Of a stretch of DNA of 64,000 nt, positions 22,927 to 35,149 are shown piece by piece. Location of the stretch: the NCBI GenBank assembly GCA_965153355.1, contig OZ231126.1:99820001-99884000 (forward strand), written 5' to 3'. The DNA comes from Flaccisagitta enflata (taxonomy: Eukaryota; Chaetognatha; Sagittoidea; Aphragmophora). Every line of letters begins with the position of its first letter. Position 1 is the stretch's first letter. The notes beneath the pieces are model-generated. The model was not told the DNA's origin and did not search any database. It was given only the letters and a program-made list of their open reading frames with translations. The position numbers and the translations under genes are program-made.

Positions 22927-23934
22927 TCTGTTTTTCTCCTTCTTGTGCCTATTGTTGTATATCCTTTCAAGGGTAACTTTTCTTGTGTCCACCAAGTGAT
23001 GCTCATGTGCAAATGTCGTGCAAATGTCTAATGCACGATTAGCATATGTTGACGTCGTTGTAAACGGTTTCGTGTCACGTCACGCTCTTTTCTTTCTTTG
23101 AAACGAACGCATTTATGTGACTTGAAACCCGCATGCGCATGGCCGACTGAATGGTAGAGCCGTTTGACCGCTGTTCACGTTTCATTTATGTCGATTTAAC
23201 CTTTCTTCGTCGTGGTTCAAACCTTCTGAGAATAATCCATTTCAGCCACAGAGCCATTTGCTAATTACGTATCCATCCACGCGTAAATCATTCAAAATTA
23301 CATGAGCACCGCCATTGACACTCGCCTGTATGAATCAAAAAGTTTGAACCATAGCAATTTAGTTTTTTACTACCTATCCCCAGATACCCACCCACTCTGT
23401 CTCCAAGTTTTTAACCATTCCAATTCTATCCCGCACTAGACAGCCCTCCATTGCATTTTCCAACCTCACGCCGTCTGACTTGCATCCTGCCCTTCTCATT
23501 GTCCGCTCCCCTCCCCCCCCCCCGAATGAGCACTCCCCCATCCCTCATTGCCTTCGTTTGCCCTACAATAAACGTGCGAACTCCGAATCGGTTGAGAAAA
23601 GGCGAAAGAAAATTTGGTCCCAATAATCCGATTTGCATTTCACTTCTCCGCTCATTTGCCGATTCTCTTGTGATCGTTTTGTCGGTTCTCTGCCGATTTT
23701 GTGTCGGTTCTCCGCCGATGTTTCGTCTCCATCGTTGACACTTTCCGTGGGCATGCTGTCTCTGACCACTTCTATCTGTTTGTGTATTACTGTGTATTCG
23801 CGTCTACCCCTCCAACTCGGTTGTTTTGTCCCTCACTCTCCGTTTGACTGTCTCTCTGTTACCTCTCTCTGTCTGTCGAGCTATATTAGTCTGTCTACTA
23901 GTTTCTCTGTGTTTCCGTCTATTTACGTTAGCCT

Positions 23935-23935
<1 letters not shown>
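22927..23935. other. Unassigned sequence
   Basis: Higher GC than the surroundings. CCGATTCTCTTGTGATCGTT and similar TCGGTTCTCTGCCGATTTTG units repeat loosely at 23655-23720. Short open frames, no recognised domain. Confidence 0.4.

Positions 23936-23937
<2 letters not shown>

Positions 23938-24027
<90 letters not shown>
23938..24027. repeat. (CT)n microsatellite
   Basis: Uninterrupted CT run of about 90 bp. Confidence 0.97.
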
Positions 24028-24033
<6 letters not shown>

Positions 24034-24635
24034 GCTCGCATTTGCATTCGCGTTTATGTTTCACACTCACACTCATAAGCGTGGGAACTGACCCTGGGGC
24101 TGATCTTACGGTTTGTTGACTCATTTTTGTCAGGCTTTCAATTCTCCTAATTAGTTTTAACCGAAAGAGACAGAAATGAAATGGCGAGAGAGGAGGAAAA
24201 CCCGCATATTTGTGCACAATTTGGTTTGGCATTTTGCATCTTCTGCATCTGCCATCTGAGGTTCTTCGTGTCAGTTAGGCAATTCTAACATCTTGTCAGT
24301 TTTGTCATTGAGGAGGCAGTGAAATTGTGAAAAGAGAGTGTGACCGCGCGTACCAGTTGAAAGCAAAACTTTACCAGTTTTACGTTTGCTTGGCATCGTA
24401 CAAACCAAAAAGTACATCGATTGGTCTGGATGCGTTTGAATCTATGTCCGAATGGTGCTTATGAAAGATCAGCATCACTATTCTTCACATAATTTTTTAA
24501 TCTACGTCAATTAAGTCCAAATCGAAACAAACGGAGAAGAGAATTTCGCATCTTTTCTGATATAAACAGTTTGACGCCTGAGGTACAGCCGGAAGCATGC
24601 AATTAATATTCCTTCGTTCTTGGGGTGAAAATGGT
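24028..24635. other. Unassigned sequence
   Basis: No gene or repeat recognised. Confidence 0.4.
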
Positions 24636-24636
24636 T

Positions 24637-24820
24637 GTTTTAAGTCGCGGACACGCGACTCTATAAGCCACTTTTCGGTCCGTCGGTCGGTCCGTCGGTC
24701 GGTCCGTCGGTCGGTCCGTCGGTCGGTCCGTCGGTCGGTCTGTTACAAAGTCACTTTTCAAGGTTTTCCGCTCCTGCCCACCCATCCGCGACTAATGCTG
24801 CCGTGTATACAGCCTTGTTG
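24637..24820 (+). mobile_element. HM element (GTCGCGGA subfamily)
   Basis: Hairpin AGTCGCG-gaca-CGCGACT (24643-24660), CTATAAGCCACTTTTC, (GGTCCGTC)n, CCGCTCCTGCCCACC, then tail TCCGCGAC (24785-24792) and GCCGTGTATACAGCC. The tail arm matches this copy's own hairpin arm, differing from other subfamilies. Confidence 0.88.
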
Positions 24821-24885
24821 TTATTGTTGTCGTGGTTGTGGTTGTGATGTTGATTGTGATGTTGATTGTTGTTGTTGTTGTTGTT

Positions 24886-24941
<56 letters not shown>

Positions 24942-25016
24942 GGTTGTTGTTGTTGTGGTTGTTGTTGTTGTTGTTGGGGTTGTGTTGTTGGGGTTGTTGT
25001 TGTTGTTGTTGTTGTG
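24816..25016. repeat. (TTG)n microsatellite grown from an HM tail
   Basis: GTT/TTG repeats with TGG and TGTGA interruptions, continuous with the terminal CCTTGTTG of the HM element. Confidence 0.95.
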
Positions 25017-25560
25017 TTAGTGTGGTTGGCCTTAGATCTAGCTTGTTCTCCCACTTCCCTTCCTTTTTCAAATCAGTTTCCGCTGCCGCCTGCGCTTCCA
25101 CTTCTAAATTCCGCTTCCGCTTTCCCTTCTTCCGCTGTTCTTCTCGCTTCCGCTTTGAATCCCACATTTCCGAATCGTCTGTCCAGCGGAGAAAACATTC
25201 AGGATGAGGCAGCGACTGTAAGGGTAAGGGGCACTGTCGGGATTACGGCGCTATCACAAATGCGGCGCTGCCGGCTAGCTTCCGGGAATGAGGCGCTCTC
25301 AGGAAGTCGGCGCCCATGGGATTTCAATTGTTGTGAGAACTGAAAAGGGTTTCGAAGGTCGTTTATCTTCCATTTCTATGAAAAAAAGACTAATTTCCAA
25401 CGCCAAACGCGACAATTTCCACTCTTTCCTTCTTTTCTTTCCTCTCCTCTCTATTTCCTGTCACTTTTTTCTTTTTACCCCAGGGCTTGTTCTCACGCTT
25501 AACTACATTAGTCACCGATTGTTGCGATGTATTCGCGTGAGCTATCTGTCTGTATCTGTT
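25017..25560. other. Unassigned, moderately GC-rich sequence
   Basis: The region 25060-25330 is locally GC-rich with GGCGCTRYCRGGA-like repeats (25230-25310). A plus frame runs through but is headed by microsatellite sequence and has no domain. Confidence 0.35.
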
Positions 25561-25566
25561 TGTGTG

Positions 25567-25572
25567 ACCGGC

Positions 25573-25641
<69 letters not shown>
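25567..25641. repeat. (CT)n microsatellite
   Basis: Uninterrupted CT run. Confidence 0.97.
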
Positions 25642-25643
<2 letters not shown>

Positions 25644-25960
25644 TGGTACAAGCACCAAAGCAGTGTCGCGTTGAAGAAATTTCCCAGCATTATTCGCATG
25701 TAACTGATTCGGACGTAGTCGGGAACACTCATCAAATTAGCTATTTTCTATACTATCCCCGACTGGATTGTAGAAACTTTAAATATCTTCATTCATTCAT
25801 TCTAGTCATTGACCTGCTCAATAGGGTGGCCTAAAGTGGGCTCATATTCAAATCTCATGATGCCCTTTACGTTCATTGTAGAAAGAAAAATAACAAGGCT
25901 GGACACATGACTGTGATTAAGAAACGGACTGTCTGACTGACCAACAAACTACAAGAGGCA
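25642..25960. other. Unassigned sequence
   Basis: TAGGGTGGCCTAAAGTGGGC at about 25825 resembles the end of the MITE at 50079-50414. Nothing else recognised. Confidence 0.4.
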
Positions 25961-25964
25961 ATCA

Positions 25965-26110
25965 TGTTTTTAGCGGCCCACTTGGTCGCTTGCTAGTCGC
26001 TATGTTTGTGCACTCACACCACTCACTTCGCTCACTCGCTCTACAGCACTATGCTCGCTTTGCTCCCTCGCTCTGTTCATGGGCTCGCTCACTCACTTCT
26101 CTCAATCCCT
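25965..26110 (-). repeat. GAGCGAG dispersed repeat, copy 1
   Basis: Reverse orientation of a 110-150 bp sequence built of GAGCGAGTGAG-like words ending near GCGACCGAGTGGCCCgTT. Other copies are at 49905-50060 and 63190-63310. Confidence 0.7.
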
Positions 26111-26231
26111 TGTGGGACAGTTGAAATTTATAAGTATTCATTCACGCTGATAACATGTTCAACTGGAATGATCGCATTTGTTGTCGTCACTGCACTCACT
26201 AGTGCCCCCAGGGTGGAAAAAAGTTCAATTT

Positions 26232-27740
26232 GAGTGACCCTTGCACTAAGGGCCACAGATTGCGCTAGATGGCTCCTTGGGTATTTGGGTGAAAATTTTC
26301 ATCTCTGCTACGTGGCCCAAACTAACTTGAATGGTCATGGTAGCATTTGAGCATATATTACCGGTCCATATGACAGGTTTTATGGCAATTTAGAGTGAAA
26401 AAAGGCGACCTAAATGGATGTTGCTATGAAAAATGCTAAATTTCAAGAAGAATCAATGAATTTTTTGGTTTTTCTGCTATGATTACAAAAAGCTCATGAT
26501 ATCTTCAATATTGGATTGGATTCTTTCATTAATGTTTAAATGTCTGGAAAAATTTAAAAAATCATTATTTTTTACATTTTCAGCACTATTAAATAAGTCT
26601 ACTATTACTACATATTTGACCTAATTTGCCTGCTTTTATTACCCTATAAATATAAAAAATCGCACAAGGACGCACAATGAGCGACCTATGCCAAAATGTA
26701 GTTCAAGGGGTCCTGAATCCAGAATGCTATGGCTCAAGCGGGCCTTCGACGTCCAAATTGCGATTTTCTTGGCCTAAAGTGGACAAGTAATAATGTGGAT
26801 AAAAGTAAAAATCTATATTTGATTGGAAGAAAAATGAGCAAAATGAGCTAAATGAGCAAAAAAATGATTTTTTTTTAGTACCTTATTAAGGAATCTCATT
26901 GAACAAAGACAAAAATTTAATTGATTTGGTCAAAACATTAAACAATTTAAAAACTAAATGTAAGAGAGTTTAGCTGTATTTTTCACTTTAATTTCTCAAA
27001 TTTCTCTTTTTTTGTACTCTAAGCTCATAAAGCTCTTAATCCAATAGAAATGAGTCAATAATGGGTATAAATAGTTTCATAGCATCTGAAAATATGTAGA
27101 AAAATATTTTTCACTCTTTATATTTAATAAGAAACAATTTAATAGAAAAGATGTGATGTTAATCCCCAATGAGCCACCTAGCGCACAATGCAGCCCACAG
27201 TGCATTGCCCCCATTTGGTTTTTTAGGCTCTACTCAATGTGGGGAAGTGTTTTCTAGCCAATTCAAATCATCCTTGGGGCGCTTTTTGAAAAAAAGTGAA
27301 AAATTCAAGATTTTTGCATGATTTTTATTAAAGAAATTTACAGGTTGGTTCAACTTATTTTCTGATAGCATATTGTTATTCCTGATGAAATTCCCTTTAA
27401 TTTGATAGGTCGCACTATAGGGTTTTGAAAAGAAATAAAAGTTTCATTTCTTAGGCTACCGTTACAAAAATCATAACGGTGGCCTAAAATATGAAAATTG
27501 TTTTTCTTTCTAAAACCCTATAGGCTATAGAGCGACCTATTAAATAAAAGGTAATTTTGCCAGGATTAACAATATGCTGTCAAAAATGCCATTAAAGCTG
27601 CCATATGGACTGGTAATGTATGTTCATATGTTACTTTGACTATTCTACATAGTTTCAACCGTATAACAGAGATAAAAATTTTCACCCATATACCAAAGGA
27701 GCCACCTAGCCCAATCCATAGCCTACAGTGCAGTGGGTCT
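26232..27740. mobile_element. 1.5-kb element with ~170-bp inverted ends
   Basis: The left arm (about 26232-26400: GCTAGATGGCTCCTTGGGTA, TGGGTGAAAATTTTCATCTC, ATATTACCGGTCCATATG) and right arm (about 27580-27740) are imperfect inverted repeats. A third copy of the terminal motif is internal (27165-27215, GAGCCACCTAGCGCACAATG). The interior is AT-rich with no open frame, so this is probably a non-autonomous DNA element; I could not identify a target duplication. Confidence 0.65.
27405..27550. repeat. ~145-bp hairpin inside the 1.5-kb element
   Basis: ATAGGTCGCACTATAGGG...TTAGGCTACCGTTA faces TAACGGTGGCCTAA...CTATAGAGCGACCTAT, about 60-bp arms with short gaps around a 10-15 bp loop. Confidence 0.8.
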
Positions 27741-28186
27741 TAACTAGGTTTGAGTTAAAAAAAATTTCCAGTGGTAGTGACTTGTATGAGAAGGTACAGT
27801 TTATTGATATAAACTCTAAAAAAAAATTTCCCTTGAAAATTTTTGCAAAAATTGTTAGAAAGTATCAATTTTTGTATATATTTACAAATAGATCCAAAGG
27901 ATATATCAATTTCAAAATTCTGACTCAAGATGCACATTCCAGGTGAAATTTCCAATCATTTGATAGGTCACACTATATACTTTCATGAAGAAATAAGATT
28001 TTCATATTTTAGGCCTATATGTAAATATATACGAAAATTGATATTTTTTAACGATTTTTGCAAAAATTTTCAAGGGAAATTTTTTAAGGGTTTATATCAC
28101 TTCTCCACCATAAATTGTACCTACTCATACAGGTCACTACTTTCGGGGATTTTTTAAACTCATACCCAGTTAAGGCCCACTGTGAA
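27722..28186. mobile_element. ~465-bp foldback with ~150-bp arms
   Basis: Left arm CAGTGGGTCTTAACTAGGTT...CCCTTGAAAATTTTTGCAAA (27730-27875), and right arm its inverse ending TTAAGGCCCACTGTG (28040-28184). It shares its left border with the end of the 1.5-kb element, so the two are either nested or parts of one structure. Confidence 0.75.
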
Positions 28187-28450
28187 AACTAACATATGAC
28201 TTGATCAGCAAAATTCGCCTATGTTCATCGATTCAATTACAAACAACATTATGTAAAGAATAACAAAATTTGGCGGTGGGTGGAATGTGGGCAAAAAGCT
28301 AGCAGACTGGTTTGGTGACGGAATAGGTTGTCTGGGTAGTGACTGGTGGTTTTGGCTGGTTAGTCCTGCTGGGTGGTGATTTCAGCCAAGTGTGCGGCGC
28401 CAGCCTTACTTGTGTTCACGATGAATTCGAATTTCTCACCAGTGCGATCT

Positions 28451-29540
<1,090 letters not shown>

Positions 29541-29542
29541 AG

Positions 29543-29625
29543 AAACAAGGCCAACACCTACAAGTCGCGTGCGGGCAGAAAAAAACTTAAGATGACTTAA
29601 AATGACCTTATCGGGAAAAAAGTCG
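29543..29625 (-). mobile_element. HM tail fragment
   Basis: AAACAAGGCCAACACCTACA then GTCGCGTGC (29564-29572) and GATGACTTAAAATGACC. It matches the tail subtype of copy 4 in reverse. The head is missing. Confidence 0.7.
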
Positions 29626-29895
29626 AAGTCAATCTTCGACTTTTTGACATATTCGAGAGAAACAGGGTTTTCATTTTCTTATGCGAAAGTTGGGCATCTC
29701 CACCGAGCGAATGAGCCCTCCAATGAAATTGATAGGGTAAGTAAATTTGATAATTCTCTTTCATTTGGCACCAAGCAGAATGCTCTACAACAAATATTTT
29801 TCGCGCTATGATTTTTTAAAGATTTATTTATAAAAATTGCAAATTGAATTTTTTTCGATTTTTTATAATTTTGAGTAGGATGAAAAAAAGAGTGT
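29626..29895. other. Unassigned AT-rich sequence
   Basis: Nothing recognised. Confidence 0.4.
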
Positions 29896-29899
29896 ACTT

Positions 29900-30310
29900 A
29901 TGATTGTTTGAGCATGCAAATACAAGAAAACATGTTTATGACCATAGCTGCTCATCTGCGAGGGTGTTTTGGAGGATTCTAGCTCATTTAGCTCATTTAG
30001 CTCAGTTTCTTCTTTTTTTTTTTAAATGTGATAAATGAATAGATATTTTGATACATGTTTAAGAAAGCAGATACAAAAAAGCATATCAGTGAGCATAACT
30101 GCTCATCTGTGAGGGTGTTTTTAAGCATTTTAGCTCACTTAGCTCACTTAGCTCAGTTTTTATTTTTTATTTTTAATGGGATAAATAAATGTTTTGATGG
30201 GAGCATGTAAATACAAAAAAGCATGTCAGTGAGCACAGCTGATTGTCTGGTTGAGTGATTTTGAGCATTTTAGCTCATCTAGCTCATTTGGCTCAGTCCT
30301 ATTTTTCTCT
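29900..30310. repeat. Three ~140-bp tandem units
   Basis: Each unit has GCATGYRAATACAARAAARC, GCTGCTCATCTGTGAGGGTG and TTAGCTCATTTAGCTCAGTTT. Units start near 29910, 30060 and 30205. No open frame. Confidence 0.75.
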
Positions 30311-30439
30311 GATTTTCAGTGCAATCAATACATACAATTGCTCTTGATTTGATCTAAAAGAACAAAAAATTTGCAGTGACTAAAGACAGAAGCTTTGTGA
30401 AAAGTGACCAAAGCTTACGACTTTTTTCCTCACGGCGAC

Positions 30440-30650
30440 AGCCGCCATTACTGGTATGACTCAAGATGACCTGAAATGACTTAAAACGACTGAAAAATAC
30501 TTAAAATGACCTAAATGACTTAACCTATCGTCTTGATATGACTTAATATGATTTAGAATGACTAAAAATGACTTAGAATGACTTTGAGCAGGAGCTGTGA
30601 GCCCAAAAAGCTCAAAAACACTAAAAAAAGTATTAGTCGCAAAAGCATTA
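30440..30650 (-). repeat. ATGACTTAAA minisatellite of HM type
   Basis: Ten-base units (AATGACTTAA) as in the middle of HM copies, followed by AGTCGCAAAAGCATTAGATG. The same junction occurs at 63950. Confidence 0.6.
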
Positions 30651-30654
30651 GATG

Positions 30655-31385
30655 GTCAGCGGTACCTGTGCTCTGCCTAATTATGTTGTGATTGAAGTTG
30701 AGGGAGGGAGCAGGGCAGCACCCCCAAAGGGGTCGATGACCTATGCTTTCTCACATATCAGGAATTTTCTCCTTCTCTTCCTCCCAGGGGTGTATATAAT
30801 TGAGCGGCTTTTGATTTTATTCCCCCCCTGCCTTTGATTTTCTTCCCCGCAACGCGTCGCATTGCGTTATAAAATCTATGATTTTTTTCCCCACAAAGCA
30901 AGACATCAGTATATTATAGGTTTAAATAGTGTTAAAATGTGTTGTAGTAATCAGAGACTACCATTTAGCTTTTGATTTTTTTCCCCATCTCCAAACCCTT
31001 TGATTTTATTCCCCCCCCCGCCAGGGGGGGGAATGCTCAACTTTATACACGCCTGCTTCCTCCTAGTGATTGGGATTTGGGCCTTTGGGCTAAGATCTAG
31101 GCCTTGGGGCTGGAATCTATGAGTTAGGGCTGGGATTTAGACCTCGAGGCTGGGATTGGGGCCTTCAGGCTGGGTGTTTGGCCTTGAGGCGAGGACTTGG
31201 GCCACAAGGCTGGGATTTGGGCCTCGAGGCTGAGATTTGGGCCACAAGGCTGGGATTTGTGCTTCGAGGTTGGGTTTTGGGCCTCGAGGCTGGGATTTGG
31301 GTTTGAGGATGGAATTTGGGCCTCAAGTCTTGGATTTGGGCCTTGAGGCTGGGATATGGGATAATGAAGAATTTTTAGTTGCATG
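30655..31385. mobile_element. GF-type element with a split body
   Basis: GGTCAGCGGTACC, GAGCAGGGCAGCACCCCCAA, then ATGACCTATGCTTTCTCACA and TTTCTCCTTCTCTTC. After an insertion it continues as a GGGATTTGGGCCTCGAGGCT array (31070-31370, about 15 units). This is the variant also seen at 44910, 41900 and 59690. Confidence 0.7.
30785..31055. mobile_element. hAT-like MITE with 8-bp target duplication
   Basis: Inverted ends CAGGGGTGTATATAATTGAG / CTCAACTTTATACACGCCTG (a few mismatches) flanked by exact 8-bp repeats CTTCCTCC (30777-30784 and 31056-31063). The interior has repeated TTTGATTTTATTCCCCCCC. It interrupts the GF-type element. Confidence 0.85.
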
Positions 31386-31735
31386 CTATGCGACACTACA
31401 CCCGGCTTAGTCCGTCCACAAGGCTACTATCTACATATCTAACTGACTATTTAACAATCTATGTTTACCATTTTAAGCATGGTTTCTAAGCTACAGTGTG
31501 GTGCCCACGGTTGCTTAGATGAATCCACTGCACCCGTCGGACCTGTATGGTGGCTTTGGTGCTGGGACTTGTTTTCAAAGCCAGACATTGGTACAATCCG
31601 CCACATGCACAAGTTGGGCTACGTTGAAAAAAGAAAATTAAGCGACGAGGTTAAAAAGGACTCAATCTTGTGTAAAAAAACCTGGGGAATCCAACCGTGA
31701 CATTTTTAGAGCCCTACGCGGGGGCGTTTAGAAAC
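31386..31735. other. Unassigned sequence
   Basis: A 79-codon plus frame (31461-31700) has no recognisable domain. I do not call it a gene. Confidence 0.35.
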
Positions 31736-31739
31736 GGCC

Positions 31740-33085
31740 CCCAAAAAACACCCAAAAATGGCTATTTTTGGGTATTTTTGGCCAAAATTTGGTACTTAAA
31801 TGGAGGCCAAGTGTTTAATTTCATAGTTGGGGGCACTTCAAGATGTAAGAGACTAGTAAAACAAGAATCATGATGATGGGGCTATTGTGGGGTACCTAAA
31901 AAGGCCCAAAAAGGACCCCTAAAGCAAAAAATAAATAGTTTTTTTTTCATTGAGGCCAAAAAAATTATTGGAATGCCTTCAAATTTGAAATGGAAGTTCC
32001 TTATAAATGCAAATACCATCATGCAAAAATTTGTGGCCCTCCTTAAATGGCTTCATAGGAAAATTTGGCCACAAAAACCAAAAATCGCTCCCAAAAAATC
32101 ATTTTTTTTAGTTCATTGACCTAAAAACAATATTTTAATGTCAGGGTACCCCAATTTTTTTTTCTATTTTGCTAATATAGGATGTTTGGAGGTTCAAAAA
32201 AAAATTTCAGGCCATATTTCCAAAAAATGGCTGAGATATGACCATTTTAAGCGACGTGGTAAAAATGGAAAAGGCTAAAAATGGTCATTTTTTGTGATTT
32301 TTTCAAACAATTGGGTACAAAAAGGGGTCCCGTTTATTTTAATTCATAGTTGGGGACACTAAAAGATGTAAGAGATTATAAAAACAGGAATCATGATGAT
32401 GGGGCTATTGTGGGGTACCTAAAAAGGCCCAAAAAGGGCCCCTTAAGCGAAAAATATGTAGTTTTTTTTTCATTGTGACTACAAAAATGAATGGAATGCC
32501 TTCCAATTGGAAATGGAAGTTACTATCAAAATGCAACTACCATCATGTAAAAATTTGTGGCCCTCTTAAATGGCTTCATAGAAAAATTTAAGCCACAAAA
32601 ACCAAAAACGCTTCTCCAAAAATAAGTTTTTAGTCTGGCTGACCTAAAAACAATATTTGTCAGGGTACCCTAATTTTTTTTTCTATTTTGCTATTATAAG
32701 ATGTTTGGAGGTTCCAAAAAAAATTTCAGGACATATTTCCAAAAAATGGCTGAGATATGACCATTTGAAGCGACGTGGTAAAACTGAAAAACACCAAAAA
32801 TGGTCATTTTTGGTGATTTTTCAAAACAATTGGGTACAAAAAGGAGTCCCGTTCATTTTAATTCATAGTTGGGGACACTACAAGATATAAGAGATTATAA
32901 AAACAGGAATCATAATGATGGGGCTATTGTGGGGTACCTAAAAAGGCCCAAAAAGGGCCCCTAAAGCAAAAAAATAAATAGTTTTTTTTTTCATTGTGAC
33001 TACAAAAATGAATGGAATGCCTTCAAAAAAGAAATGTAAGTTCCTATTAATGCAACTACCATCATGTAAAATTTTTTGGCTTTCT
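31740..33085 (+). repeat. Left arm: ~525-bp tandem units
   Basis: Marker words recur at 523- and 529-bp offsets. Each unit holds CCAAAAAATGGCTGAGATAT, GGAATGCCTTC and TTTGTGGCCCTCC. The last unit ends at about 33085, where similarity stops abruptly. Confidence 0.9.
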
Positions 33086-33284
33086 GAGATCAGCCACTTA
33101 TAACTTCCTTACAATCCTACTCCAAGAATTAGTCCCTGTATGAAACACTGTTTACAGCACCCGCCAACTCGGCCTGGCCACAGCAAATAAACAGTCCCTG
33201 TACAATTATTTCAAAATTATGTGTTTTTCTTGTTATTTTCTGTACAGTTACTGTTTAACAGAGTTAGCACAGTTAATTTCCATT

Positions 33285-33290
33285 TTTATT
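33285..33290 (-). promoter_or_regulatory. Possible AATAAA polyadenylation signal
   Basis: AATAAA on the minus strand about 220 bp downstream of the intact-tail stop of the CXC pseudogene. Position fits, but AT-rich DNA makes chance matches common. Confidence 0.3.
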
Positions 33291-33509
33291 GAATAAAAAG
33301 GATGTTAACACTCTGGCTCTCGTGGCTCAGTTTACAGGAATGAGCGCTCGTAGCTGTTGGCTAGGCTAGTTTGTCACATCTTTACCAAACAATTGTTTGG
33401 CTAGGATACTACCATGAACCTTCCATTCCCGCCTCACCTAACCTATCTAGTACAAAACTCCTGAGTTGTCAGTTAGTAAGTTCATTTGTATAATCCCTTT
33501 ATTAGCCGG

Positions 33510-34713
33510 CTAAAATGAAGGTGACCCCTTTGAAGATTGTGCTTTATCTTCATTTGGATCTTCAAATTGCTCTTCATCTTCCTCATCTTCCTCTTCCAAA
33601 TCACTCTACTCTTCTGAGTCTGAATCTTCCGGAGGTTTTTGAGCATCGTGTGCATAGGGATTGCAACAGTTCAAGCATTCACAGAATGAAGAACAATTTG
33701 CTTTGGCTGCAAAACAAGTGCATCTTCCATTTTTGCACTGGGATTTTTTGCATTTGTATTTCTTCATTACTGTGTTAAACAGTCTTGCTTGTGCAGCAGA
33801 GTTATCTTCAGAATCTGGGACCAACTGATAACCAGCTTCTCCTGCTTTCCATCCATGATTCAGTGGATCGGAGACGTCAATTTGAGGCTTGGTGGCTTGC
33901 ATCCAGACTTTCAGTTGGTAAGAAAGATTCAATGCTCTCAGATTCAGGCAGTCTTGTGATGGTACAATGGTGTTGTTTTCCAATGTAAAGACCCATGTAT
34001 CATGTCTTGCTTGTTCAAGAGCATTCTTGAGGCTTGTTGAGCTACCAAACATCTCAGTTGGTGTCATCTTGATCTTGTTAGCAAATTTCTTCTTGTACAA
34101 GGACAAAATGAATCTGGTGTAGCCTTCCAGTTCCGGAATTTGTTTCAGAAGGTTTTGCACACCTTTTTCAGGATCAAAGATGTCTGAGCTGAAGTCAATG
34201 AAAGTTTTCAAAATCCATGCTGGACCAGATGATCTTGGTGAACAGAGAATGTCAGATCCAATGAGTGGGTGGATAAGTCCAAAAAATTGGGGCAACGGCA
34301 CATGGCCATGTTGCTTGAGCAAAAGGATATCCTGATCTTGGTCAATATCCATAGCCTCCACCAGCGCATTCATGTCAGTGACTTTTGCATTATCACCTTG
34401 GTCCAAGAAAATATGTTTGGAAAGTTTGGAAGTTGAGCGAAATGATCGAAAAAACATCAGTATCTGCTGCAACTATGCGGATATTGGAGCAAGATGTATA
34501 CTTTGCATGTGCAACCACTTGGGTATCAGCCTCCTCATGATTACAAGCAAGTTGATGAATTTCAGTCACGCTTCCCCTTTCCACCTTGTATGTGGTATTG
34601 GTGGGTCCATATCCTCCAAGGATGATTGCCTCTCCCTCCGACAATTTATTATTATTATTGTGTTTATATTCGTCAACATTAAATGCGACAATGCAGCCAT
34701 CAATCACAAAAAG
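33510..34713 (-). pseudogene. CXC-domain (HEEADT...DTDV family) protein, broken
   Basis: Belongs to a multicopy metazoan family. Seen, in order: LSEGEAIILGGYGPTN and CNHEEADTQVVAHA...VAADTDVF (34700-34445), where the paired acidic motifs resemble a PIN-like nuclease core; FFGLIHPLIGSDI, matching the family's LxGFHALTGCDT block; NHGWK; then a tesmin/TSO1-like Cys-rich end KYKCKKSQCKNGRCTCFAAK through CSSFCECLNCC; then an acidic tail. Breaks: a frameshift at the T6 run near 34448-34454, an in-frame TAG at 33606-33608 after which about 31 acidic residues continue in frame to a TAG at 33510, and a stop at 34714 that removes the N-terminal part. The family's biochemical role is not established as far as I know; a transposon-borne origin is inference. 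Confidence 0.8.
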
Positions 34714-34792
34714 CTACAAACTACTACAAAGGCACGTGAGTATGTAAATAAGGCGCGGGGAAAAAAAAAGAAAAGAAAAAGACAAAGGAAAA

Positions 34793-35146
34793 TTACGGAA
34801 CTAAGTCACGTGATTCCACCTCAGCATCTCTTCGCATCTTTTCTAAAAAGTTCAGAATCGAATTTTTATGAGATAACATACCATCGTGAAAACGTTTCTT
34901 TGCTTTCTCATACAGAACTTCAATTGAATCATAACTATATACTTCTCGGATCTGACGGATACTTTGCCACTGCCGAAATCCAAAAATGCGACGCACTGCC
35001 GTATTTACAGCCACATTAAATTGGTTCATTTCTGAGGAAGTTAGATCTTTCACAGCTGCACCAAAAGTTAGTTTTGGCACACAATTGGAATCTTTGAGGG
35101 CAAAGATTTTTTGCCCAATGAACTGAATAAGCTTGTTTTTGCAATT
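34793..35146 (-). pseudogene. LINE reverse transcriptase C-terminal fragment
   Basis: The open stretch reads ...VPKLTFGAAVKDLTSSEMNQ then FNVAVNTAVRRIFGFRQWQS, matching the block downstream of the RT catalytic core in non-LTR retrotransposons (LxTYGxxxxxLxxxELxxLNVAWNNAxRRIFGFxRWESV). About 118 residues remain, ending in a stop at 34793. The catalytic YxDD region is absent. It lies just upstream of the CXC remnant on the same strand, possibly captured with it. Confidence 0.75.
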
Positions 35147-35149
35147 TTA

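Noticed and set aside
34372-35019. 215-codon plus-strand frame opposite the CXC and RT remnants
   Set aside because: Antisense shadow of two recognised minus-strand remnants, with no domain of its own.
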